From assembly GCF_001931755.2 (NCBI RefSeq), contig NZ_CP015510.2, positions 868,001 through 932,000 of the forward strand: 64,000 nt of DNA. The letters are read 5' to 3'. Made by a program: the position numbers and the translations under genes. Positions within the stretch are counted from its first letter, which is position 1. Each line of letters opens with the position of its first letter. Source of the DNA: Wolbachia endosymbiont of Folsomia candida (GTDB taxonomy: Bacteria; Pseudomonadota; Alphaproteobacteria; Rickettsiales; Anaplasmataceae). A model generated the notes under the pieces. That model saw only the letters and a list, made by a program, of their open reading frames with translations, searched no databases and was not told the origin of the DNA. Positions 17,493 to 25,798 of the stretch are shown piece by piece.

Positions 17493-20048
17493 ATGAAAGA
17501 AAAAACTTTCACGATCATTGATGGCTATGGTTTTCTTTTCAGAGCTTATTATGTGTTGCCTCACTTAATTACCACAACTGGTGTGCCGATAGGTGGTGTA
17601 TATGGCTTTTTGAACATGGTTCTGAAGTATATAGCTCATTCGGATTATCTAATCATCGCATTTGATTCTGGTAAGAAAAATTTTAGGCATGATTTGTACT
17701 CTGAATACAAAGCAAATAGAGTTAGTCCTCCTGAAGATTTAACTCCACAGTTTGCAATACTAAGAGAAGCAGTGGAAGCTTTTAATATGAGCTATGAAGA
17801 AGTTGAAGGCTATGAAGCAGATGATATCATTGCAACACTAGCTGCAAAATATGGCAACACCCAAGATTTTAAAGTGGTGGTTGTTTCATCAGATAAAGAT
17901 TTATTTCAGCTTTTAAATCACAATGTTTTAATATTTGATCCTATAAAAAATATATACATAGACGAAAAACGTGTGGTAGAAAAATTTGGTGTAAACTCAA
18001 GTAAACTGCTTGATTTACTTTCTTTAACCGGAGATGCATCTGATAACATTCCAGGGGTACCAGGAATAGGGCCAAAAACTGCAGCTAAGTTATTGGATGA
18101 ATTTGGCTCACTGGATGACATCTTAAAAAACGTAGATAAAATAGCGCAAACCAGAATACGAAATATTCTCACTGAACATAGGGAAAAAGCGTTAATTTCA
18201 AGAGAGCTTGTATCGCTGTGTGAAAAAGTAGATTTTCAGCATGATATTGAAGAATATAAAGTTCACACTCCGAATATGGAGAAATTATTATCCTTTCTAA
18301 AGAAATATGAATTTAATTCTTTGATAGGAAAAGTAGAAAAACTTTTTTCCTATAACGTATCAAGCGCAGAAGAAAAAACAGAATATAGTAGTGAGGTACT
18401 AGAGAAATTTTTGGAGCATTGTAGATATGAAGGTAAAATCGCAATTTATTGTCACTTTGAAAGTAATACATTAAGTAAGATTTCCTTATCTTATAGCGAA
18501 AGTAATGTTTTCTATATAGAGCAAGCTAATATACAAGACGCACTAATTACAATTAACTCAACTTTATTTTCAAATGGAATACTAAAAATAGTTCATGATA
18601 TAAAACGAATAATTTCTGTGATCCAAGTAGCTGACAATCGCATGACATCATGGGATGATTTGATGATAATGTCATATAGCTTAGACACAGGAAAACATGA
18701 TCACAGCATTCCAAACATAGTTGCACATAATTTAAGCGGAAATGTAGAAAATTTCTCAGCAAAAACTTTAATTGCTCTTCATAAAAGATTAGAACAAAGA
18801 TTATTTCATGAAAAATTGTTCACAATCTACGAACGCTTTGATAAGCCACTCATGAAAGTGATCTTTGATATGGAAAAAAATGGAATATTGCTCAATATTG
18901 AAAAATTGCAGGAGATGTCGGATAGGTTTCAGCAGATAATTGCTGTGCTTGAGAATGAGATACATAACTTAGCAGGGGAAAATTTTAACATCGCTTCACC
19001 AAAACAATTGAGTGACGTTTTATTTAATAAGATGGAGTTAAATAAAAAGAAAAAATCAAAAAAATCAGGTGCTTATAGCACAAACTCTGAAGTATTAGAA
19101 GAGCTTGAAACAGAAGGAGTGGAAATCGCAAGTAAAATTTTACATTGGAGGCATTTGAGTAAATTAAAGGGTACATACACTGATGCGCTAATAAAGCAAG
19201 TTGATCTTCAAGATGGCAGGATACATACACATTTCTCAACAACTGTAACTGCAACTGGTAGGCTGAGCTCCAGCAATCCTAATTTACAGAATATTCCAAT
19301 CAGAAGCAAAGAAGGGAATCTTATCAGACAGGCGTTTATTGCACCAAAAGGGCATAAGATAATTTCTGCTGATTATTCACAAATAGAATTGAGACTCTTG
19401 GCGCATGTGGCAAATGTTTCAGCATTTAAAGAAGCTTTTGCAAATGGGCAAGATATTCACGATATTACTGCAAGGCAAGTTTTTGGAGTGCAAGAAGGTG
19501 CAAATGTAAATGAGCAGCTAAGAAGAAAAGCAAAATCTATCAATTTTGGAATCATATATGGTATTAGTCCGTTTGGTCTTGCAAAGCAGCTTGGCATCAC
19601 CATTGCAGAAGCTGCTGAATATATTAATTATTATTTTTCCTGCTACCCAGAAATAAAGACCTATATGGAAGAGATAATAGCAATTGCCAGGTCAAATGGT
19701 TATGTAGAAACTTTGTTTGGTAGAAGGTGTTTTGTAAAAGATATACACAATACAATTTCTTATATAAGGCAATTTGCAGAGAGAGCGGCAATTAATGCGC
19801 CACTGCAGGGAACTGCTGCGGATATTATAAAACGCGCAATGATTCAGCTTTTTGACCGACTAAAAGCAGGAAAAATAATATTACAGGTGCATGATGAATT
19901 GTTGGTTGAAGTAGAGGAGGGGAGGGTGCAAGAAACAGTAGAGCTAATGAAAAATGTAATGGAAAATGTGGTAGAAATTTCTATCCCACTTGAAGTGGAA
20001 GTAAAAATTGGAAATGACTGGGGTTTAAATTCAGTTAATTATGGTTAA
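17493..20048 (+). CDS. polA: DNA polymerase I
   Basis: 851 residues. The N-terminal 5'-3' exonuclease domain (1-290) has IDGYGFLFRAYY, the acidic cluster EGYEADDIIATLA near 110 and GDASDNIPGVPGIGPKTA near 180-197. The middle region (300-460) is diverged from the proofreading exonuclease and lacks a clear DxE start, as in many alphaproteobacterial and Taq-type enzymes. The polymerase domain has TATGRLSSSNPNLQNIPIR, motif A DYSQIELRLLAH near 628, the O helix RRKAKSINFGIIYG near 675, and motif C VHDELLVEV near 805. It repairs gaps and removes RNA primers. Start ATG at 17493. Confidence 0.97.
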   Translation: MKEKTFTIIDGYGFLFRAYYVLPHLITTTGVPIGGVYGFLNMVLKYIAHSDYLIIAFDSGKKNFRHDLYSEYKANRVSPPEDLTPQFAILREAVEAFNMSYEEVEGYEADDIIATLAAKYGNTQDFKVVVVSSDKDLFQLLNHNVLIFDPIKNIYIDEKRVVEKFGVNSSKLLDLLSLTGDASDNIPGVPGIGPKTAAKLLDEFGSLDDILKNVDKIAQTRIRNILTEHREKALISRELVSLCEKVDFQHDIEEYKVHTPNMEKLLSFLKKYEFNSLIGKVEKLFSYNVSSAEEKTEYSSEVLEKFLEHCRYEGKIAIYCHFESNTLSKISLSYSESNVFYIEQANIQDALITINSTLFSNGILKIVHDIKRIISVIQVADNRMTSWDDLMIMSYSLDTGKHDHSIPNIVAHNLSGNVENFSAKTLIALHKRLEQRLFHEKLFTIYERFDKPLMKVIFDMEKNGILLNIEKLQEMSDRFQQIIAVLENEIHNLAGENFNIASPKQLSDVLFNKMELNKKKKSKKSGAYSTNSEVLEELETEGVEIASKILHWRHLSKLKGTYTDALIKQVDLQDGRIHTHFSTTVTATGRLSSSNPNLQNIPIRSKEGNLIRQAFIAPKGHKIISADYSQIELRLLAHVANVSAFKEAFANGQDIHDITARQVFGVQEGANVNEQLRRKAKSINFGIIYGISPFGLAKQLGITIAEAAEYINYYFSCYPEIKTYMEEIIAIARSNGYVETLFGRRCFVKDIHNTISYIRQFAERAAINAPLQGTAADIIKRAMIQLFDRLKAGKIILQVHDELLVEVEEGRVQETVELMKNVMENVVEISIPLEVEVKIGNDWGLNSVNYG

Positions 20049-20298
20049 GTAGTTACACACACGAACTGGTAGATATTTAAGCGTATTACCTCTTATCCAA
20101 AGCAAATTTCATGTGAATTTACAACGCAGCCAATATTCATGAGTCTTTCATTGCCTTTTGGGTTGTGCATTTTGCCATTCAGCTTAATATATATTCTTAA
20201 TTATACTAATTTAGTAATGATTAGCACTAATATTTCAAATTTATTCTTGATTTTATTGTGAATTTTTGTTAATATATATTAAACATATTGATAGCAAA

Positions 20299-21744
20299 AT
20301 GAAGGTAATTTATCATATCAATGGTCACCCAAGATCAAGAAAGAATACGAAACATGTAGTTGAGTTTTTTGGAATACTTGGTTGTATTAAAGTGAATGTA
20401 CCTGGAAAAGCTACACCACTAAAAGTAGGTAAACTTAATGTGGTTGAGTATTATTTTGACTATCCTTATTTTTCTGAAATTATTAATCCAGAACATTTCC
20501 AGGAAGAATTGAGCAATAGAGAGAAGAGATTTACTAGAGCAGCAATTTCATTGTGGTTATGTGCTGCAATATTATCTGCTGCTTCTTATGTGTTATTATA
20601 CTTATCGTATAGCAATCAAAAACCTAAAGAGGTGATTGCCAGCGTAGCTACTGCATCAGTAATGCTATCAATTATAGCGTGTGTACTTTTTACCGTGTGC
20701 TTGATATGGATATCTTTTAACTTCATTAAGGAAAAATTTGCTGCCAACGTGATTGAAAGTCATCTGAAAGATTTAGATCATGAACTAGTAAAAAAATATA
20801 AAAAGCTGCTTGTAGGTGAAAAACAAGCAACAAATGAAGGAACCATTGACCAAGAATCACAAAAAAACAAGGATATAGAAGAAATTCTTCAATTCTTTTT
20901 GGACAGAAAAAAGATTCCAGCACTATTTAAATTTCTTACAAATGGTGAAAAATTAGTTCAAGCCGGAATGGCCATGGTAAATCAGCGTCTTCTGGACGGT
21001 GTAAGTCCAAATAATATAGTGCTAGACACTAACTCTATGGGAGGAGGTGTAGCAACGGAAGTTTTAAAGAGGTTTGAAGCACAAGGAATTTATTTAACAT
21101 TAATTCATAGTAATTCTTATAGCTCTCTTAATGACGTAGCAAATACTTTTGAGAAATGGCTAGCTGTCAAATCTCTACATATTTTGCGTAAATTTTTTGG
21201 ATTAGAACTTAATTCAGAAGAAACTATAAAAAATATAAAGAGTCCTGTTTTAATTGTTGGCAGGGAAGGTGATCCTGTAATTACAGAGCCAGCACAACTT
21301 ACTGGTAAACTTAACGATCAAATTATTTTTGATAAGACTTACAGACTAAATGTAAAGCTTCAGCATAATCCTAATATTAAAAATTGCAGAAATGAAAAAA
21401 ATATTCACATTGACGATGAAGAACATTTAGGTTGTGAATGGGATAATAATGGTACAACAGAGTATATTAACTATAGGGAAATGAAATCCCAGTTTATTAA
21501 TGCAGCACATGATTACCTGATAAGTAATAAGCTCAATGGAAAGTTTGATCTAAAAAAATACAGAGAAAGTGATTTCTCCAAGAACTTAGCTAAAATAAAA
21601 CTTGTACCATTGAGTCCAGCAAGTGATAAAATCAATGGAAAGTTTGACCAAGAAAAATACAGAGAAAGTGGTTTCTCCAAGAGCTTAACCGGAACAAAAC
21701 TTGTACAATTGAGTCCAGGAAGAAATTTAGCGCGATGTGCCTAA
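20299..21744 (+). CDS. Membrane-anchored alpha/beta-hydrolase-like protein with C-terminal tandem repeat
   Basis: 481 residues from the ATG at 20299; a TTG at 20266 would add 11 residues but has no better ribosome site. Two adjacent hydrophobic helices (SLWLCAAILSAASYVLLYLSY and SVMLSIIACVLFTVCLIWISF, about 85-145) form a membrane hairpin. The following domain has LDTNSMGGGVATEVLKRF near 240, which looks like a serine-hydrolase nucleophile elbow, and VLIVGREGDPVIT near 318, where the acid would lie; a His later (LQHNP) could complete a triad. The last 70 residues are two copies of a 34-residue unit starting NGKFD and ending LSP. I do not recognise the family; a lipase or esterase effector is an inference. 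Confidence 0.65.
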   Translation: MKVIYHINGHPRSRKNTKHVVEFFGILGCIKVNVPGKATPLKVGKLNVVEYYFDYPYFSEIINPEHFQEELSNREKRFTRAAISLWLCAAILSAASYVLLYLSYSNQKPKEVIASVATASVMLSIIACVLFTVCLIWISFNFIKEKFAANVIESHLKDLDHELVKKYKKLLVGEKQATNEGTIDQESQKNKDIEEILQFFLDRKKIPALFKFLTNGEKLVQAGMAMVNQRLLDGVSPNNIVLDTNSMGGGVATEVLKRFEAQGIYLTLIHSNSYSSLNDVANTFEKWLAVKSLHILRKFFGLELNSEETIKNIKSPVLIVGREGDPVITEPAQLTGKLNDQIIFDKTYRLNVKLQHNPNIKNCRNEKNIHIDDEEHLGCEWDNNGTTEYINYREMKSQFINAAHDYLISNKLNGKFDLKKYRESDFSKNLAKIKLVPLSPASDKINGKFDQEKYRESGFSKSLTGTKLVQLSPGRNLARCA

Positions 21745-21811
21745 TATCAAAAATAGTTCATATTTAGAAATTTTGAGTGTATAATTAATAAATAAACCAT
21801 ATAATCTCTAA

Positions 21812-22141
21812 ATGATGACTGATGTATCAAGCAATATCGAATCAATGAAAAGCACAATTGAAAATATAATAGACCAAAATAAAGGCCGTGACATAGTTAC
21901 TTTTGATGTACGAAATAAGACCGTGATTGCGAAGTATATGATTATTGCGTCTGGTGATTCAAGCCGTCATGTAAAAGCTTTAGCTGAACATATAATAAAA
22001 AGTCTTAAACGATATGATAAGATAGATGTAGAGGGTATGGATGAAGGTAATTGGGTAGTGTTGAACTTCAAAGGCATAATGGTTCATATATTTAGGCCAG
22101 AAGTAAGGGAATATTATAAAATAGAAGAACTGTGGAACTAG
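21812..22141 (+). CDS. rsfS: Ribosomal silencing factor RsfS
   Basis: 109 residues, the usual length. The family binds ribosomal protein uL14 and prevents subunit joining during starvation. Characteristic stretches are MIIASGDSSRHVKALAEHI near 46-64 and DEGNWVVLNFKGIMVHIFRPEVREYYKIEELW at the end, the strongly conserved iojap signature. Two ATG codons are adjacent (21812 and 21815); either may be used. Confidence 0.95.
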   Translation: MMTDVSSNIESMKSTIENIIDQNKGRDIVTFDVRNKTVIAKYMIIASGDSSRHVKALAEHIIKSLKRYDKIDVEGMDEGNWVVLNFKGIMVHIFRPEVREYYKIEELWN

Positions 22142-22562
22142 ATCTATTATATTGTATTAATAAAAAACCAATTGGCGTTATTCAAATGCATGACGCACAA
22201 CTGTACGAACATTGTAATCTGGAAACGCAACAGGTGTCATTCGGCTTTGTTGCATCGCTACAGAAAGATTTGAAGTTATTAATAAAACTTTCCATTTCTT
22301 TGTCATCCCAGTGTTTTTTCCACATGTTGTCCCAGTGTTTTTTTTCCATGTCATCCCAGTGCGTGACACTGGGATCTAAGTATAAAAATGTTTGCAAATC
22401 AGGTGGTGTACAATGTGTTCTAGAACATATAATGTCCATAATGAAAGATAAAATAAGATGGATCCCAGTGTCACGCACTGGGATGACAGAATTATTGTTA
22501 CTGAGATAACAGGATAATGGTTACTGGGATGAGAACCTTAGAGAGGGAGGGTTTTAAACGAA
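22142..22562. repeat. Spacer with palindromic elements and an IS5 end remnant
   Basis: 421 bases without a convincing gene. It begins with a MITE-type terminus (GCACAACTGTACGAAC at 22195). GGCTTTGTTGCATCGCTA at 22243-22260 differs by one base from the terminal repeat of the IS5 element at 24000, so it is a solo IS end. The palindrome CCCAGTGCGTGACACTGGGA lies at 22354 and its inverse partner near 22461 (CCCAGTGTCACGCACTGGGA), with further CCCAGTG half-sites between 22307 and 22340. Confidence 0.75.
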
Positions 22563-23849
22563 ATGAAATATAAATCTGAATTTTTAAATTTTATTCAAGA
22601 GAGAGGGTACCTATACCAGTGTACAAATATTGAAAGATTAGATCAGTTATTATTCCAAAATAACCATATAATTGCGTATATTGGCTTTGATTGCACGGCA
22701 AAAAGTCTTCATATTGGTAGCCTAATTCAGATAATGATGCTCCGTCATCTGCAAAAATTTGGTTATAAACCGATAGTTTTGCTTGGAGGTGGAACAACGA
22801 GAATTGGTGACCCATCTGGAAAAGATAAAGCAAGAAGCGTCTTGTCTATTCAAGATATCAATCAAAATGTATTTGGTATAAAGAAGACATTGGAAAAAAT
22901 GATATCTTTTGGTAATGGAAATGCAGATTCGGTTGTAGTAAATAACGCAGATTGGCTAGATAATATAAAATATATAGATTTTTTACGTGATATAGGAGCG
23001 CATTTCTCTGTAAATCGTATGCTCAGTTTTGATAGTGTGAAAACTAGACTGGATAGAGAACAAAACCTAAGCTTTCTGGAATTTAATTATATGCTATTGC
23101 AGGCTTATGATTTTGCTGAACTGAACAAAAAGTATGGTTGTTGTTTACAGATAGGTGGATCAGACCAATGGGGAAATATAGTAAATGGAATTGAGCTTGG
23201 AAAAAAGTTGAATTTACCTGAATTATTTGGTCTTACGACACCTCTTTTGCTTAATTCCCAAGGAAAAAAAATGGGCAAAACTGAAAGTGGAGCAATCTGG
23301 CTAAGTGGTGAGATGTTAAAGCCATACGATTATTGGCAATATTTTCGCAATGTTGATGATCAAGATGTAGGGCGTTTCTTGAGATTATTCACTGATCTGC
23401 CAATTGATGAGATCAAAAAATTAGAGTCCTTAAAAGATCAAGAAATAAATGAGGCAAAAAAGATTTTGGCAACAGAGGTTACAAAAATATGTCATGGTGA
23501 TAAAGAAGCTGAACATGCAAGGTTTGCCGCAATTTCTGCTTTTGAAGGTGAAGACAATTCTCTATTACCAAGCTACGTTTTAAAAAAAGAATATGTTGTA
23601 AATGGTCTGTTGCTAATAGACTTACTGAAGATAACGGAATTGGAGTCATCAAAAAGTTCTGCAAAGCGTTTAATAGAAGGCAATGGGTGTAAAATTAACA
23701 ATAATATTATAAACACAGTTGATTATGTCATAAACCATGAGAGTTTTGTAGATCAGTCGTTTATAAAATTATCCGCTGGTAAAAAACGCCATATTAAGGT
23801 TGTGCTAGAGAAAAGCCAGGAAAATGAAGTAAACTCCGGCCGTGAATAA
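22563..23849 (+). CDS. tyrS: Tyrosyl-tRNA synthetase
   Basis: 428 residues, full length for bacterial TyrRS. It charges tRNA-Tyr through a tyrosyl adenylate. The class I signatures are the HIGH-type GFDCTAKSLHIGSLIQ near 39-54 and the KMSKS-type KKMGKTESG near 238. Tyr-binding residues lie in YMLLQAYDF and QIGGSDQWGNIVNG. The C-terminal 70 residues form an S4-like RNA-binding domain (SSAKRLIEGNGCKINN). A partial MITE follows one base after the stop. Confidence 0.96.
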   Translation: MKYKSEFLNFIQERGYLYQCTNIERLDQLLFQNNHIIAYIGFDCTAKSLHIGSLIQIMMLRHLQKFGYKPIVLLGGGTTRIGDPSGKDKARSVLSIQDINQNVFGIKKTLEKMISFGNGNADSVVVNNADWLDNIKYIDFLRDIGAHFSVNRMLSFDSVKTRLDREQNLSFLEFNYMLLQAYDFAELNKKYGCCLQIGGSDQWGNIVNGIELGKKLNLPELFGLTTPLLLNSQGKKMGKTESGAIWLSGEMLKPYDYWQYFRNVDDQDVGRFLRLFTDLPIDEIKKLESLKDQEINEAKKILATEVTKICHGDKEAEHARFAAISAFEGEDNSLLPSYVLKKEYVVNGLLLIDLLKITELESSKSSAKRLIEGNGCKINNNIINTVDYVINHESFVDQSFIKLSAGKKRHIKVVLEKSQENEVNSGRE

Positions 23850-23850
23850 A

Positions 23851-23999
23851 TTCACAACTGTACGAACATTCCAACTTTAAGGCAAAAGCGCAAGAAAATA
23901 GTGTCATCCCAGTGTCACGCACACAACTGTATGAACTTCTAATTTGGCGAGAAAGCAAACTAAAAACATCAACCTTTGGTGTCATTCCAGTGCGTGACA
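23851..23999. repeat. MITE-like element, left part, truncated by IS5
   Basis: The sequence starts with CACAACTGTACGAACATT, continues with AACTTTAAGGCAAAAGCG, carries a second internal CACAACTGTATGAAC and then GGCGAGAAAGCAAACTAAA, and stops in the middle of the palindrome CCAGTGCGTGACA. The same order of blocks is seen in the complete element at 35626-35970. The right part is missing; the IS5 element begins at the break. Confidence 0.75.
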
Positions 24000-24262
24000 G
24001 GCTTTGTTGCATAGCTAGGGAGAAAAAAGCTGGAAGTTACTGACTAAATTCATTATAAAACAGGCATTTAACCGACAAAGGAAAAAGATGCCAGTCAAAA
24101 TGAAAGTCAGTAACCAAAACGAATATAGCTAACACAGATAAGCTTTCCCCGATTTTTGAAAAATAAAATCAATAGCAGCGTTAACATCTGGCCAGAAAAT
24201 TGGCAGTATTTTTCTCACAGCATGTTTAATTGCAAACCAAAAATGCTCAATTGGATTCAAAT

Positions 24263-25798
24263 CTTACTTTTACCCACAAATATAAAAAAGCTAGTAAAAT
24301 AGCAAATTCATATATTTGATAAAGGGTTTAAAAATGTACGGAGTAAATACAAATACGCAATATACTGATAGCTTAGGGGACAAATGGCTAGAAAGAGAGT
24401 TGAGACATGTTAATCTGGGAGATATAAGGCTTAATAAGAGGCTTATTACAACAAGTTATCTTATAGAGCGTAAGGCATCTGGATCAATTAATCAAAGTTG
24501 TGGTGGATGGAAAGAAGCTAAGGGCGCGTACAGGTTGTTTAGTAATGAAAAGCTTGAGGCCGAGAAAATTTATTCTTCTCATCATAAAGAAACAGCGGAA
24601 AGGATAAAAGGAAATAAGCTTATATTTTCAATCCAAGATACTAGTTATTTGGATTTTGACTCTCATATAAATACCAAAGGGCTAGGCAGTATTTCTAAAG
24701 CTTATACAAAGCATAAAAAGGGTTTGCTGCTGCATAGTGCCTTAATGGTCAGTAAAGAAGGATTACCTTTAGGTTTATCTTCTCAACAGTGCTGGGCGCG
24801 TCCCGCTAGAAAAGAAGAAACAGCAAAAGAAAAAGCAAATAGGAAATACCGTACTTCTATAGAGGAGAAAGAAAGTTATAAGTGGATAGCAGCACTAAAA
24901 GAAACCATAAATAACGTTTCCAAAGATGTACAACTTGTCACTCTTGGTGATAGGGAAGCAGATATCTTCAAATTTTTATGGATAGCTGAATCATTGGGTA
25001 GTTTTTATGTAATCCGTAACCGAGCTAATAGAAAATTTATCTGTACTGAAGAGGGAAAAACAGATTTGCAAACACGCATAGCTCAACTTCCGGTAAAAGA
25101 GAAAATCGTCTTGGAAGTTGCTAAAAACGGGCACCAGAAGTCAAGAAAAGCAAATATTGAAGTAAAATATATGAAAGGCTATATACCTATCAGAGCGCCT
25201 TACATTTATGGGTCAAAAGATACAGCACATAAAATAAGTGATAAAGTCGCTGTATATGTGGTAAGCGCAAAGGAAATGGATCCTCCTAAAGGAGTTGAAG
25301 CTATCGATTGGACTTTGTTAACTAATGTACCAGTTAATAGCACTTTAGATGCCATAGAAAGGATAAATTGGTATAAGCTACGATGGAAAATTGAAGAATA
25401 CTTTAGAATTTTAAAATCAGGATGTAAAATAGAAAGCTCTCGTTTAACTACAAAGGAAAGGCTACAGAAATTAATTGCTATAAAGAGCATTATTACATTT
25501 AAAATTTTATATTTAACAAAAGTGGCTTTATCGCATCCTATGGAGGCTTGCACTAAGGTTCTAAGCAATGAAGAGTGGAAAGCTCTTTACATACGTGAGC
25601 ATCAAGTGGCCACATTGCCCGAAGAACCTCCAAACATAAAACAAGCTATTATTTGGTTAGGAAAATTAGGTGGGTTTATGAATAGAAAAGGTGATAATTT
25701 ACCAGGAAGTATGACTCTATGGCGAGGCTATGAAAATCTTAGAGAGAGCATGGTTATGCTTCACATAATAACTTCTCAAAGTTATGGGTAAAAGTAAG
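24263..25798 (+). mobile_element. IS4-family (Tn5/IS50-like) element, copy 1
   Basis: 1536 bases bounded by the perfect 13-base inverted repeat CTTACTTTTACCC / GGGTAAAAGTAAG. A 9-base target duplication GATTCAAAT lies at 24254-24262 and 25799-25807, the length made by Tn5-type enzymes. The element disrupts the IS630 transposase gene. Copy 2 at 58741 appears identical over its whole length, so both moved recently. Confidence 0.95.
24334..25791 (+). CDS. IS4-family transposase (Tn5-like)
   Basis: 485 residues from the ATG at 24334, which has AAAGGG 7 bases upstream; a TTG at 24316 is less likely. The N-terminal Tn5-like domain has DKWLERELRHVNLGDIRLNKRL and GSINQSCGGWKEAKGAYRLF. The catalytic core shows SIQDTSYLDFD (first Asp), VTLGDREADIFKF (second Asp) and the IS4 signature Y-(2)-R-(3)-E-(6)-K in YKLRWKIEEYFRILK near 348-362. 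The stop codon lies inside the right inverted repeat. It is intact and probably able to transpose. Confidence 0.95.
   Translation: MYGVNTNTQYTDSLGDKWLERELRHVNLGDIRLNKRLITTSYLIERKASGSINQSCGGWKEAKGAYRLFSNEKLEAEKIYSSHHKETAERIKGNKLIFSIQDTSYLDFDSHINTKGLGSISKAYTKHKKGLLLHSALMVSKEGLPLGLSSQQCWARPARKEETAKEKANRKYRTSIEEKESYKWIAALKETINNVSKDVQLVTLGDREADIFKFLWIAESLGSFYVIRNRANRKFICTEEGKTDLQTRIAQLPVKEKIVLEVAKNGHQKSRKANIEVKYMKGYIPIRAPYIYGSKDTAHKISDKVAVYVVSAKEMDPPKGVEAIDWTLLTNVPVNSTLDAIERINWYKLRWKIEEYFRILKSGCKIESSRLTTKERLQKLIAIKSIITFKILYLTKVALSHPMEACTKVLSNEEWKALYIREHQVATLPEEPPNIKQAIIWLGKLGGFMNRKGDNLPGSMTLWRGYENLRESMVMLHIITSQSYG

Noticed and set aside
22132..22509. 125-residue plus-strand frame after rsfS
   Set aside because: Consists of MITE and palindrome sequence (SSQCF repeats); no conserved domain.
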